Shown here in pieces: positions 17,245-25,588 of a stretch of 64,000 bases of DNA. The stretch covers positions 186,001 to 250,000 of the forward strand of contig NZ_JBHSYQ010000016.1 of the NCBI RefSeq assembly GCF_042662225.1. Direction: 5' to 3'. This DNA comes from Nibribacter roseus. Its GTDB lineage: Bacteria > Bacteroidota > Bacteroidia > Cytophagales > Hymenobacteraceae. The stretch's first letter is position 1. Every line of letters starts with the position of its first letter. Below the pieces are notes generated by a model. It saw nothing but the letters and a program-made list of their open reading frames with translations, did not search any database and had not been told where the DNA came from. A program made the position numbers and the translations under genes.

Positions 17245-18758
17245 ACCCTTTGTACATCGTTTTACCGGTAGCCTTTCAGCTTTTTACCGCAGTAGTGCTC
17301 TTGTTCTTCTGGAACAAAACCAATCTGCAGCGGGGCTTGAGCGTGGCGGCCAGTATCACGGCACTGGCCCTGGCAGCTTGGTTGATGGCAGCTGTTTTAC
17401 AAGACGGTATTTTGGTGATGCAGGCAGGGGCCTGGGAGGCTCAATTCGGTATCTCGTTTGTGGCCGATGCCTTCAGTTCTACCATGGTCTTGTTAACCTC
17501 TTTAGCTGGTTTGGCGGTATCTATCTTTTCAACAAGCGGTATTAGAAGTGCGCGGGTGCAACTGGGTTTCTACCCGGTGTTTCACCTTCTGCTCATGGGC
17601 TTGAACGGGGCGTTTCTTACCGGTGATATTTTCAACCTATATGTATGGTTTGAAATCATCATCATCGCTTCTTTTGTCTTGATAACATTGGGGGGGGCAA
17701 AAGACCAGCTGGAGGGATCAGTAAAGTACGTTACCATGAACCTGTTGGCCTCTGCTATCTTCCTAACGGCCATAGCTATTTTATATGGTCTGACAGGAAG
17801 TTTGAATATGGCTGACCTTTCTATACAGGTGGCTAATATTGAGAACCGGGGGCTCGTGAATATTACCGCTCTTCTGTTTCTGGTTGGCTTCGGAATAAAG
17901 TCTGCTATTTTCCCGCTGTATTTCTGGTTGCCCGCTTCCTACCACACTCCACCAGCAACAATCTCTGCCATTTTTGGTGGTTTACTGACCAAGGTCGGAG
18001 TCTATGCTATGATCAGGGTATTTACGCTTATCTTCATTCCAGACGAGTTTATGCTGAACCTGCTCATCTGGATTGGCGGACTAAGTATACTTTCAGGAGG
18101 GGCAGGCGCATTGCTTCAGAACAACATCAGGCGCGTGTTTTCATACCTTATTATTTGCCACATTGGTTATATGATAGCTGGTTTAGGACTATATACCGAA
18201 GTAGCTTTGGTGGGCGCTATTTTCTATCTGATTCATGATATTGTGGTGAAGACTAACCTGTTTTTAATAAGCGGCTTAATCTATAAAATAAAGGGCTCTT
18301 ACAACATGAAGCTATTAGGAGGCATTTACTCCTCTTTTCCCCTACTGGCATTGATGTTCGCCATTTCTTTTTTTTCGTTAATAGGCATACCACCACTTTC
18401 TGGGTTCTGGGCAAAGCTTTTCCTGATTGAAGGAAGCCTAGACACCGGCCAATATATGGTGATTGCCTTTATTACTTTAGGTAGTTTCATTACGCTCTTT
18501 GTCATGGCTAAAATGTGGCTTGAGATAGTCTGGAAGAAAGAGGGCGCATTGCCAGATAAACAAAGTAGCACGGCTTATTTAGCGATGCCGTATGCAAAGC
18601 GGTTTGCACTGGTTTTCCCTATTGTGCTGCTATCGGGGGCGCTCTTGTTTATAGGCTTCGGGGCAGAATTCATTTTGGCAGTAGCCAAGCAAATTGCTGC
18701 TGAACTGAAAGATCCTTCTGCTTACCTGGGTGCTGTGTTGAAGAGAGGTACTATTTAG
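17241..18758 (+). CDS. mnhD: Mrp Na+/H+ antiporter subunit D
   Basis: A 505-residue NuoN/NuoM-like antiporter subunit with about 14 transmembrane helices. The proton-translocation region has NLYVWFEIIIIASFVLITLGG, GIKSAIFPLYFWLPASYHTPPATISAIFGGLLTKVGVYAMIRVF and HDIVVKTNLFLISGLI, giving the conserved Glu and Lys residues. SLIGIPPLSGFWAKLFLIEG follows in the C-terminal third. It overlaps mnhC by 4 bp. Confidence 0.96.
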   Translation: MNPLYIVLPVAFQLFTAVVLLFFWNKTNLQRGLSVAASITALALAAWLMAAVLQDGILVMQAGAWEAQFGISFVADAFSSTMVLLTSLAGLAVSIFSTSGIRSARVQLGFYPVFHLLLMGLNGAFLTGDIFNLYVWFEIIIIASFVLITLGGAKDQLEGSVKYVTMNLLASAIFLTAIAILYGLTGSLNMADLSIQVANIENRGLVNITALLFLVGFGIKSAIFPLYFWLPASYHTPPATISAIFGGLLTKVGVYAMIRVFTLIFIPDEFMLNLLIWIGGLSILSGGAGALLQNNIRRVFSYLIICHIGYMIAGLGLYTEVALVGAIFYLIHDIVVKTNLFLISGLIYKIKGSYNMKLLGGIYSSFPLLALMFAISFFSLIGIPPLSGFWAKLFLIEGSLDTGQYMVIAFITLGSFITLFVMAKMWLEIVWKKEGALPDKQSSTAYLAMPYAKRFALVFPIVLLSGALLFIGFGAEFILAVAKQIAAELKDPSAYLGAVLKRGTI

Positions 18759-18767
18759 AAAATAGAA

Positions 18768-19247
18768 ATGATAAGAACCAAGTTTTTAAACAACCTCTTA
18801 CTCTCGTTTATCTGGCTAGCCCTGACGGGCAGCTTTAACTTGGGTAACTTCTTTTTTGGGTTTCTGCTGGGGTATGTTATTATCTGGATAATGTCTGAAA
18901 CCCGCTGGGCCAATATGTACCTGCAAAGAGGTTTTTTGATTATTTCCTTCATTTTTTACTTTCTATACGAACTTGTAAAAGCCAACTTACAAGTTGCTTA
19001 TGATGTGATCACCCCTAAGTTTTACATGAAACCTGGTATTATTCGGGTACCACTTACCGCTAAGTCTGATTTAGAAATAACTTTGTTGGCCAACCTTATT
19101 TCCCTTACCCCTGGCACCCTCAGCTTAGATGTGTCAGATGATCGGAAAGTTTTATATGTACATGCCATGTATGTGAAAGACAAGGAAAGCTTTATAGAAA
19201 GCATCAAAAACGGATTTGAGAAAAGGCTACTAGAGATATTAAGATGA
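18768..19247 (+). CDS. mnhE: Mrp Na+/H+ antiporter subunit E
   Basis: A 159-residue subunit with two or three N-terminal membrane segments (LLSFIWLALTGSFNLGNFFFGFLLGYVI) and a soluble tail with the family motif SDLEITLLANLISLTPGTLSLDVSDD. It starts 9 bp after mnhD and overlaps mnhF by 4 bp. The exact mechanistic role of MnhE is unsettled, but it is needed for activity in studied operons. Confidence 0.94.
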   Translation: MIRTKFLNNLLLSFIWLALTGSFNLGNFFFGFLLGYVIIWIMSETRWANMYLQRGFLIISFIFYFLYELVKANLQVAYDVITPKFYMKPGIIRVPLTAKSDLEITLLANLISLTPGTLSLDVSDDRKVLYVHAMYVKDKESFIESIKNGFEKRLLEILR

Positions 19248-19513
19248 ACGTTCACGACTACCTGTACTACGTAATCCTTCCGGTGCTGATTTTATCTGTG
19301 CTGCTCATCTTTATTCGCTTTCTGAAAGGACCGTCTCTATCTGACCGGGTGGTCTCCTTAGACTTATTGATTACCACAGGCATTGGCATAATAGCTGTTT
19401 ACAGCATTATAACAGACCAACCCACCTTTTTAGACATAGCTCTTATTTTAGCCTTGATCGCTTTTTTGGGTACGGTTGCCTTTGCCTTTTTTATAGAGAA
19501 AATTAAAAAATAA
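19244..19513 (+). CDS. mnhF: Mrp Na+/H+ antiporter subunit F
   Basis: An 89-residue, three-helix membrane protein with the MnhF pattern (FLKGPSLSDRVVSLDLLITTGIGIIAVYSI ... FLDIALILALIAFLGTVAFAFFIEK). It overlaps mnhE by 4 bp and shares one base of its stop codon with the mnhG start. Confidence 0.94.
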   Translation: MNVHDYLYYVILPVLILSVLLIFIRFLKGPSLSDRVVSLDLLITTGIGIIAVYSIITDQPTFLDIALILALIAFLGTVAFAFFIEKIKK

Positions 19514-19911
19514 TGACCGACGCCATCATTATCATCTTCAGTAGCCTAGGTGCTTTATTTATTTTATTAGCGGCCGTAGGAGTACTAAGGATGCCAGATT
19601 TGTACCTGCGCATTTCTGTTACTACCAAAGCGGCTACCTTGGGCATTGGTTTAGTTTTGATAGGCTGTGCCGTTTATTTCAATGACCTGTCTATTACTAC
19701 AAGAGTCTCAGCTATTATTATCTTTTTGCTTTTAACGGCCCCAGTAGGTGCGCACATGATTGGCCGGGCCTCCTACTTTACTGGAATAAAGCTTTGGAAC
19801 AAGTCTTTTTACGATGATTTAAAAGGAAAATACAGAGAAGACCACTGCCTGAAAAGTTTTGAAGAAGGCGAGCCGGATGATAGTATAGAAGGTTCAGTCA
19901 GAAACAAATAA
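19513..19911 (+). CDS. mnhG: Mrp Na+/H+ antiporter subunit G
   Basis: A 132-residue protein with three transmembrane helices and the MnhG/PhaG pattern GALFILLAAVGVLRMPDLYLRISVTTKAATLGIGLVLIG and LLLTAPVGAHMIGRASY. It completes the operon. A hydrophilic C-terminal tail (DDLKGKYREDHCLKSFEEGEPDDSIEG) is slightly longer than in better known homologues. Confidence 0.94.
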   Translation: MTDAIIIIFSSLGALFILLAAVGVLRMPDLYLRISVTTKAATLGIGLVLIGCAVYFNDLSITTRVSAIIIFLLLTAPVGAHMIGRASYFTGIKLWNKSFYDDLKGKYREDHCLKSFEEGEPDDSIEGSVRNK

Positions 19912-20302
19912 ATCTGTTGCGTTAGCTCCGGTTTAAATGGTAGTTATTTGAAAAGTATGCGAGACTTGTTTTCTGCTTGTCGTGTCGTTTGGAAGAAATC
20001 TTTCTGTACAATTATCCTCAATTAAGGCGATACGTTATCAAACTTAAGTTTTGTCTGCTAAAACATTAGAGTCATAAACAGTAGCTTGCGCGGGTAAAGT
20101 ATCTCGCAGCACACCGATTCTAATTAAAGTACCTTATCGTACCAAAGCCCTTGTTCTGTAGGGAATCTACCACTTCCTCTTTAGTTACTTTGTATAGACA
20201 GTGGGCAGTTCAGGTAGATGTTCATTATTAAATATTTTAGAATCCCTCCTTTTCATTTAGTTATGGTTTGGTTATCATTACTTTGCCATCAAACCTTATA
20301 AA
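19912..20302. other. Intergenic region after the mnh operon
   Basis: A 391-bp gap with no palindromic element, no heptamer array and no strong terminator hairpin. On the minus strand (about 20205-20120) one frame reads VTKEEVVDSLQNKGFGTIRYF before a stop; the other frames are closed. It might be a gene remnant, but it is too short to name. TTACTTTG at 20278-20285 resembles a -7 box for the next gene with one mismatch. Confidence 0.4.
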
Positions 20303-21727
20303 ATGAAACGGTTACTACCTCTTCTTTTCGTTTTTCTGTGTTGCCTTGTTGTACAGGGGCAAACTTCCAGGCATTTAGTTACCCTAAATTTAGTACATGA
20401 GGAAAACAGGCCTTACACAAGGTATGTTAGCAGTATACAGCAGGTAGTATTGGACGGAATTGAATCCGGTGCTCTTTCACCTCTTGCCATAGACTATAAT
20501 ACAAATACTGTTAAAGCCATTTCAAAGGAGAGGATTGAAGAACTAATGATTACTCCATTGCCGCCAGAGCAACAGGAAGACGCTTGGACAGGAGAGAAAC
20601 GAACGCACTACAGAAAAGCAGCGCATGATTTTCGGTTTCTCATATTGGATATATCTAAAAAAGAAGGTAAAACAGATAAGATAAATTATGCGGCCTTAGG
20701 TTACATGCACCCTGAATCTAGTGTACCTGTTATAGCCTTTTATGTAGCTTATCCAGATTTAGAAAAGTTACTTGACCAAAATAAAATTCTATGGTATAGT
20801 AATTCTGGCCCTTTCCTTCTAAAGGACCAGGTGCTTCACACCCCTGATACGTATATGTCAGCCACACTGGATAGTTATTTCCCTGAAGGTACTTTTGGAT
20901 TCTACTTCCAAGTTACCAGAAACAAGAAGGGCTATCCAGACAAATTGCAACAGTACAGCCGCCAAGATTTTGCCCTTGTCAAGGAAGAGCCGATTGAACA
21001 ATATTCTTTCTCTGGTAAAGAAGGAGAGGTTCTTTATATGACTACGGCGTTGGCCCAAGAAAAATATAGTGCAGAAGATATACTAGATATCAGAACAACT
21101 GTGGCAGAAGCCAGAACTCAAGCCAAATCATCTGCGCCACCCAAAAACTTGATGGTTTATTTAACGGATGAGATTATTTTGAATCATCCTGACAATGCAC
21201 ATTTACACAACAATGGACAGGAACTGCCTACCCTTTTGCTTAACGCTGCAAAAAATGGTCAATTGAATATTTATTCTAGCGATTCTCTCTCCAGAAAAAT
21301 GACAATAGCAGAACTATCTAAAAGTTTAAAGCTAGAATCAGAGGGGCTGATACTAGGAGACGAAACTCAGGAAGAAGTTTCAGAAGAATTAGAATTACTG
21401 GGAGCACAATTAACCATTGTACCCATTACGTGGCAAGTCTACTTTAACAGAAAGGGAATAGAGACAAAGAGAGTACCTTACGCCATTGGTATTGTTGCCC
21501 CATCAAATCTTTTTCCTTATGGTTTAGAAAAAAGCATCGCTTATTTTTCTTTTGAAGAAGTTTATCATTTACTTAAACAAACCCCTCAAGCTAAATACTC
21601 AAATCCTGTTCCGGGTCATGTGCTCAATGATTTACTGCAGCAAAATTTTGTCTCCTTTTTCTATAAAGCCACTCCCCTGCGTGTTGCTTCCCCTAAAAAA
21701 AAGAAGTATCCCTTAATTAAAATTTAG
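20303..21727 (+). CDS. Exported protein with two GldN/PorN-like repeats
   Basis: The 474-residue protein starts with a signal peptide (MKRLLPLLFVFLCCLVVQGQ). Two halves appear related to each other and to gliding/T9SS protein GldN. Second half: LPTLLLNAAKNGQLNIYSSDSLSRKMTIAELSKSL, then TIVPITWQVYFNRKGIETKRVPYAIGIVAP, then IAYFSFEEVYHLLKQT and VLNDLLQQNFVSFFYK; these follow GldN's order (AIKNGKITEVYTD, then W-FDK---E---R-LGI-P, then F-F-A-R--L, then F-A-IYK). First half: QQVVLDGIESGALSPLAIDY, then RFLILDISKKEG---INYAALGYMHP and VAYPDLEKLL. The link to GldN is from memory of the family and the tandem arrangement is my inference. The C-terminus is basic (PKKKKYPLIKI). Alternative: an unrelated exported protein. 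Confidence 0.6.
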   Translation: MKRLLPLLFVFLCCLVVQGQTSRHLVTLNLVHEENRPYTRYVSSIQQVVLDGIESGALSPLAIDYNTNTVKAISKERIEELMITPLPPEQQEDAWTGEKRTHYRKAAHDFRFLILDISKKEGKTDKINYAALGYMHPESSVPVIAFYVAYPDLEKLLDQNKILWYSNSGPFLLKDQVLHTPDTYMSATLDSYFPEGTFGFYFQVTRNKKGYPDKLQQYSRQDFALVKEEPIEQYSFSGKEGEVLYMTTALAQEKYSAEDILDIRTTVAEARTQAKSSAPPKNLMVYLTDEIILNHPDNAHLHNNGQELPTLLLNAAKNGQLNIYSSDSLSRKMTIAELSKSLKLESEGLILGDETQEEVSEELELLGAQLTIVPITWQVYFNRKGIETKRVPYAIGIVAPSNLFPYGLEKSIAYFSFEEVYHLLKQTPQAKYSNPVPGHVLNDLLQQNFVSFFYKATPLRVASPKKKKYPLIKI

Positions 21728-21755
21728 CTAGAACAAGAGCATCAATATCTTCAGA

Positions 21756-21791
21756 GTTTTCGGGCTGATTTAAGAAAAACAGCCCGAAAAC
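21756..21791. repeat. PE6: intergenic palindromic element
   Basis: GTTTTCGGGCTGATTT, loop, AAAAACAGCCCGAAAAC: near-perfect outer stem. It lies in the convergent gap between the GldN-like gene and the rhodanese gene, 4 bp from the latter's stop codon. Confidence 0.88.
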
Positions 21792-21795
21792 CATT

Positions 21796-22179
21796 TTACT
21801 CCTCCTCCACCAGTAAGCCTGCGGCTTTTAGCTCTTTGTAGCCGCCCAAATTGTAGACCTTTTTGAACCCGGCCTCTTTCATGAGCTGCATGGCTTGCCC
21901 GCTGCGATTTCCTGTGGCACAGTACAAATAATAGGTTTTCTCTTTATCCCATTGTTTTATATCTGTTACAAATTGCCCACTTCGCCAGTCTGAATTTTGG
22001 GCATTTGCCAGGTGGCCGGTATTAAATTCAGCTGGCGTTCTTACATCTACCACCACTCCTGTGTTCTGATGTTGCTGGTTCCTGTATTTCTGCGGTGACA
22101 AACTGGTGAACGGCTGTTGCTGACAACCTATGGTTAACAGCATGAAGCTAAAGACCCCTGCAACCACTATTTTCTTCAT
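21796..22179 (-). CDS. Rhodanese-like domain lipoprotein
   Basis: A 127-residue protein with a lipoprotein signal (MKKIVVAGVFSFMLLTIGC, lipobox Cys at 19) and a single rhodanese domain: VVVDVRTPAEFNTGHLANAQN, and the active-site loop YCATGNRSGQAM with the catalytic Cys at about residue 87, then AGFKKVYNLGGYKEL. It probably handles sulfane sulfur or acts as a periplasmic thiol protein; the substrate is unknown. I chose the ATG at 22179 because it gives a compact lipoprotein signal; an ATG at 22203 adds MSYNKKNK. Confidence 0.92.
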   Translation of the reverse strand: MKKIVVAGVFSFMLLTIGCQQQPFTSLSPQKYRNQQHQNTGVVVDVRTPAEFNTGHLANAQNSDWRSGQFVTDIKQWDKEKTYYLYCATGNRSGQAMQLMKEAGFKKVYNLGGYKELKAAGLLVEEE

Positions 22180-22510
22180 CTTGTTCTTCTTGTTATATGA
22201 CAAGTTTTAAAATTACTTTATCTTGTGCATTACTCCCCTAGTTAAGAAGAAACAGTTCGGTAATGCCCTCTAAAGGTATTACGCACCAAGCCTAGTTGTA
22301 CTACTGAATACAAATTTATTTTCACCAGCTTATTTTAAATTGTAGGATTAAAGTATTGTGTATCAGTGTGGTATTTTTTTTTGATAAAGGATTTACATCG
22401 ATTAACAGTAGAGTTTTTTTCTTTTTTCACATGATCAGGCAACCGTTTTTAGACCCCGTGCATCTATCATTACAAACAGGCACAAATTATAGTTTTAATT
22501 TATACCACCC
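22180..22510. other. Divergent regulatory region upstream of the ECF sigma gene
   Basis: A 331-bp AT-rich gap between the rhodanese and sigma genes. Apart from the ECF-type promoter candidate at 22439-22466 I see no repeat or RNA structure in it. Confidence 0.5.
22439..22466 (+). promoter_or_regulatory. Candidate ECF-type (autoregulated) promoter
   Basis: GCAACC at 22439-22444 and CATCTA at 22461-22466 are separated by 16 bp. An AAC-containing -35 with a C-TCTA -10 is the usual form of ECF sigma promoters, and the position about 45 bp before the sigma gene start suggests autoregulation. No TAnnTTTG box is present nearby. Recognition by this sigma factor is inference. Confidence 0.5.
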
Positions 22511-23050
22511 GTGAACGAGTTAGATCTGGTAAAAGCACTGCAGAAAGGTGATGCCAAAGCCCAGCGCTTCTTGTACGAACGTTATGCCGGCCCTATGTTG
22601 GGTGTGTGCATGCGCTACCTCAAGAACGAAATGGATGCGGAGGAGGTCATGATCAACGGGTTCATGAAGGTGTACCAGAACGTTGACCGATTTGAGCAGA
22701 AAGGCAGTTTTGAAGGGTGGGTACGCCGCATTATGGTGAATGAAGCCCTGCAGCACCTGCGCAAACAGGAAATCATGCACATGTCCATTGAAAAGGAGCA
22801 TAATTACCTAGCTTCTGAAGACGCCACTGCAGACAGTGACATGTCTGCCGAGGAAATGATGGAAATGCTGCATGACCTGCCCGCCGGGTACAGAGCTGTT
22901 TTTAACTTGTATGCCATTGAAGGGTACTCGCATAAAGAGATAGCAGACATGCTCAACATCAGCGAAGGGACTTCAAAATCTCAGTTAAGTAAAGCAAGGG
23001 CAATGTTGCAGCGCATGCTGGCCCAGCAAGGAGTAATGATTGCCATCTAA
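22511..23050 (+). CDS. ECF-type RNA polymerase sigma factor
   Basis: A 179-residue sigma-70 family protein starting at GTG (22511). Region 2: DAKAQRFLYERYAGPMLGVCMRYLKNEMDAEEVMINGFMKVYQNVDRFEQKGSFEGWVRRIMVNEAL. Region 4: LPAGYRAVFNLYAIEGYSHKEIADMLNISEGTSKSQLSKARAMLQ, a clear helix-turn-helix. Regions 1.1 and 3 are absent, as in ECF sigmas. The next two genes encode a membrane-anchored protein and an outer-membrane barrel protein, so the sigma probably responds to an envelope signal. Confidence 0.95.
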   Translation: MNELDLVKALQKGDAKAQRFLYERYAGPMLGVCMRYLKNEMDAEEVMINGFMKVYQNVDRFEQKGSFEGWVRRIMVNEALQHLRKQEIMHMSIEKEHNYLASEDATADSDMSAEEMMEMLHDLPAGYRAVFNLYAIEGYSHKEIADMLNISEGTSKSQLSKARAMLQRMLAQQGVMIAI

Positions 23051-23063
23051 AACAGACAAAGAC

Positions 23064-23879
23064 ATGAGCGCAGAAGACTTAGATAAATTATTCAGAGACA
23101 AACTGAACAACAGACCGGTTGCCCCTAGCAATGATGCCTGGGAACGTCTGCAGGCCCGTATGCAACCACCAGTACAGCAAGAGGAGAAAAAGCCAGTGAT
23201 GTGGTATTACTCTGCCGCGGCTGCAGTGACTTTGTTACTTGGCGTGGGCTTCTGGACGATGAACCAGGGTACCGATGGATTACAGTCGCAAGGTACAGTC
23301 GCCACCGTGCAGGAAAAACCATCACATTCAACGGCCCCAGTACAGACTCCTGCTATGCCTGAAATGACTGAAGAGAAAAAAAATTCAGATACTCAGGCAA
23401 CCGTCAACTTCCCTGCTGCATCTTCATCACAAACGGCCATAGCTGCTAACAGTGGTAATGCTACTAGAAGAACCAAAACAGTTTCTTCTGCTGCTAATGG
23501 TCAAGAAGAGGTAAGCTCTATGAAGAAAGCAGAAAATATGGTAGTAATGCAGCCACAGCCGGCACAAGAAATGGTAGCCTCTGCTGTTACTCCTTCAAAA
23601 GGACAGGAAGTAACTGCTGACTCAGGTGCCCCACTGGAGATCATAGTAAAACTAGACAACTCACAGGCATATGCCGTAGCACAGGCCTCTCCGGCTGAAT
23701 TTGAAGAAACAGAAGCAGAGAAAGGAACAGGCCGTGTCTTGAAAGGAATTTTAAAGCAGGTGAAAAACCTGAGAGACGGTGAGAAAATCAGCCTCTCTGA
23801 ATTAGGAATAGCCAAACACACTTATGCGCTTGAAACCAGAATAGGTAACAAGACCATCTCCAAATCAATAGAACTGTAA
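23064..23879 (+). CDS. Single-pass membrane protein, probable anti-sigma factor
   Basis: The 271-residue protein has an N-terminal cytoplasmic helix-rich part (MSAEDLDKLFRDKLNNRPVAPSNDAWERLQARM), one transmembrane segment at about residues 48-66 (VMWYYSAAAAVTLLLGVGFW) and a long Ser/Thr/Ala/Gln-rich periplasmic part. The layout (D-LF-KL, P---AWE-L, TM) is that of small anti-sigma-like proteins next to ECF sigmas in Bacteroidota. I placed the start at the ATG 23064; a TTG at 23040 overlapping the sigma stop is possible. The C-terminal 60 residues (GRVLKGILKQVKNLRDGEKISLSELGI) may form a small folded unit. Confidence 0.75.
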   Translation: MSAEDLDKLFRDKLNNRPVAPSNDAWERLQARMQPPVQQEEKKPVMWYYSAAAAVTLLLGVGFWTMNQGTDGLQSQGTVATVQEKPSHSTAPVQTPAMPEMTEEKKNSDTQATVNFPAASSSQTAIAANSGNATRRTKTVSSAANGQEEVSSMKKAENMVVMQPQPAQEMVASAVTPSKGQEVTADSGAPLEIIVKLDNSQAYAVAQASPAEFEETEAEKGTGRVLKGILKQVKNLRDGEKISLSELGIAKHTYALETRIGNKTISKSIEL

Positions 23880-23911
23880 AAAGACCAAAGAACCCTTAAA
23901 ATCCAATTTCC

Positions 23912-25030
23912 ATGAAACGTTTGTTTGCCCCGCTAACGGCCATCATAATGGCTGCTGGAATCGCTTTGCCTTCTCGTGCTGAAACGAAAGTCAATTTTAC
24001 TCCTCCAGTACAGGATACTCTTATTGTCAAGCTTAAAAACGACGCCAGGGTACTGGTAGTGGTGAAAGACTTGAAAGATGTGAAAAGTCTAAAATCGCAG
24101 AGCATCGACTCTATCATTACCATACTGGAAAAACACGTAGATCAGATAGAAAGAGCAGGGCAAAGTGCCGCCAACAACCCTGTCACTGTCACTATAGATA
24201 GACAACAGTCTCAGACTGGTGAAGATGTCAATATCACCATCACTCAGGCGAACAGCGATAAAAAGCAGATCATTAATAAAGAGATCAAAAATGTACGCGT
24301 AGGTGTTGACATTGAAGAGGAAGAGGACAAAACCACCATTGGTGTTAAAATAGGAAAAGACACCACCATGATCGCTGAAAAGAAAGAAAAGAAGGAGAAG
24401 GAACGCTACAGCAAAAATTCTCATGACATTCAGCTGGACTATGGTGCTGACAGATGGGTAAACACCTCTACCCCCGAAGGCGGAGTAGGTGTAAAGTTCA
24501 GACCTATTGCCTCTCGTTACTTCAGCATCAACAACAAATGGCATCACCGATTAGGAGGTAAAGGCAGCCCAGCCCGTGTTTCTTACGGATTTAGCTTTGA
24601 GTTCCACAACTATATGTTCGATGACAACCAAATGCTGGTTGATGATGGTGACGGTGCCAGAATAATTACCGCTGAACCTTTGAACCTGGAGAAAAGCAAG
24701 TTGGCCACTACCACGTTTAGCATTCCGCTGGAGCTTTCATTTAACGTGAAAAACAAAGATGGCAATACAGCCTTCAGAATTGGCGGCGGTGGCTACCTTG
24801 GCTACATGATTGGCAGCAAAACAAAAGTTGTTTACCCAGAAGGTGGAGACACTAAAACTGTGAAAGTGAAAGATGACTTCCACCTCACCGATGTTCAGTA
24901 TGGCGTTTCTGGATTCATTGGGGTGAGAAGCATGGACATCTTCGCCAAATACAACCTGAATGACATGTTTGAATCAGGCTTCGGCCCTTCAGGAAATGCT
25001 CTGGCCGTAGGTATCAGATGGAACCTATAA
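23912..25030 (+). CDS. Outer membrane beta-barrel protein
   Basis: The 372-residue protein has a signal peptide (MKRLFAPLTAIIMAAGIALPSRAE), a ~130-residue Lys/Asp/Ile-rich soluble region with a charged stretch EKKEKKEKERYSKN, and a C-terminal beta-barrel from about residue 170: alternating strands such as GVGVKFRPIASRYFSINNKWHHRLG, RVSYGFSFEFHNYMFDD, AFRIGGGGYLGYMIGSKT and a last strand NALAVGIRWNL ending in an aromatic/hydrophobic residue. It resembles the outer-membrane beta-barrel (PorT/OMP_b-brl) group without a specific assignment. It is the third gene after the ECF sigma and its membrane partner. Confidence 0.82.
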   Translation: MKRLFAPLTAIIMAAGIALPSRAETKVNFTPPVQDTLIVKLKNDARVLVVVKDLKDVKSLKSQSIDSIITILEKHVDQIERAGQSAANNPVTVTIDRQQSQTGEDVNITITQANSDKKQIINKEIKNVRVGVDIEEEEDKTTIGVKIGKDTTMIAEKKEKKEKERYSKNSHDIQLDYGADRWVNTSTPEGGVGVKFRPIASRYFSINNKWHHRLGGKGSPARVSYGFSFEFHNYMFDDNQMLVDDGDGARIITAEPLNLEKSKLATTTFSIPLELSFNVKNKDGNTAFRIGGGGYLGYMIGSKTKVVYPEGGDTKTVKVKDDFHLTDVQYGVSGFIGVRSMDIFAKYNLNDMFESGFGPSGNALAVGIRWNL

Positions 25031-25064
25031 GTAGCATAAGAATTCTTTAGTTGGTTTGTTAGGT

Positions 25065-25095
25065 AAAGGGAGCTTCAGCTGAGGCTCCCTTTCCT
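25065..25095 (+). terminator. Intrinsic terminator of the sigma/OMP operon
   Basis: AAAGGGAGC / GCTCCCTTT stem with a TTCAGCTGAG loop and a T/C-rich tail, 35 bp after the stop codon. Confidence 0.85.
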
Positions 25096-25153
25096 TTTAC
25101 ACCTTGCAGAAATTGTCCTGAAAATCAGTGAATACAATCAGGTTGAATTTCTC

Positions 25154-25187
25154 TTTTAGGGCTGATTTTTAAAAATTAGCCTTAAAA
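25154..25187. repeat. PE7: intergenic palindromic element
   Basis: TTTTAGGGCTGATTTTT and AAAAATTAGCCTTAAAA; nearly symmetrical, in a convergent gap. Just to the right (25192-25222) a weaker hairpin TAGCGAGG / CCCCGCTA could terminate the zinc-ribbon gene on the minus strand. Confidence 0.85.
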
Positions 25188-25237
25188 GCGAAATAGCGAG
25201 GCTCATTGAAGAACCCCGCTACTTTTATTTCATTGTT

Positions 25238-25492
25238 CTAGTCAAACAATTCACTCAGGAAAGACTTCTTCTTATGGTGTTTGTGCTGACCTTTACCATA
25301 TTCACCGTACCCATACTTTTTATAATCAGAGTCGTAGTTTTCCTTCTTTGAATAATGGTCGGCAGAGCGTTCAATGATTTTTTCCAGCTCGCCTCGGTCT
25401 AACCAGATGCCACGGCAGTTGGGGCAGTAATCAATTTCTATTCCTTGCTTCTCGCTCATGAGAAGGGTTTCTTGGCAGGCGGGGCATTTCAT
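25238..25492 (-). CDS. TFIIB-type zinc ribbon protein
   Basis: An 84-residue protein with an N-terminal zinc ribbon (zf-TFIIB family): CPACQETLLMSE then YCPNCRGIWLDRGELEKII, giving two CxxC knuckles at residues 3-6 and 23-26. The rest is charged, Tyr/Lys/His-rich (YKKYGYGEYGKGQHKHHKKK) and ends SFLSELFD. These small proteins are common and uncharacterised. Confidence 0.92.
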   Translation of the reverse strand: MKCPACQETLLMSEKQGIEIDYCPNCRGIWLDRGELEKIIERSADHYSKKENYDSDYKKYGYGEYGKGQHKHHKKKSFLSELFD

Positions 25493-25588
25493 AGTTCCGT
25501 ATGTTTAGTAGGTTGAACAATTATCAGGAGATTAATCCTTTACTAGAAACGCCCTCTAAAAGAGACTTAGTATAAATGAATTGAATGG

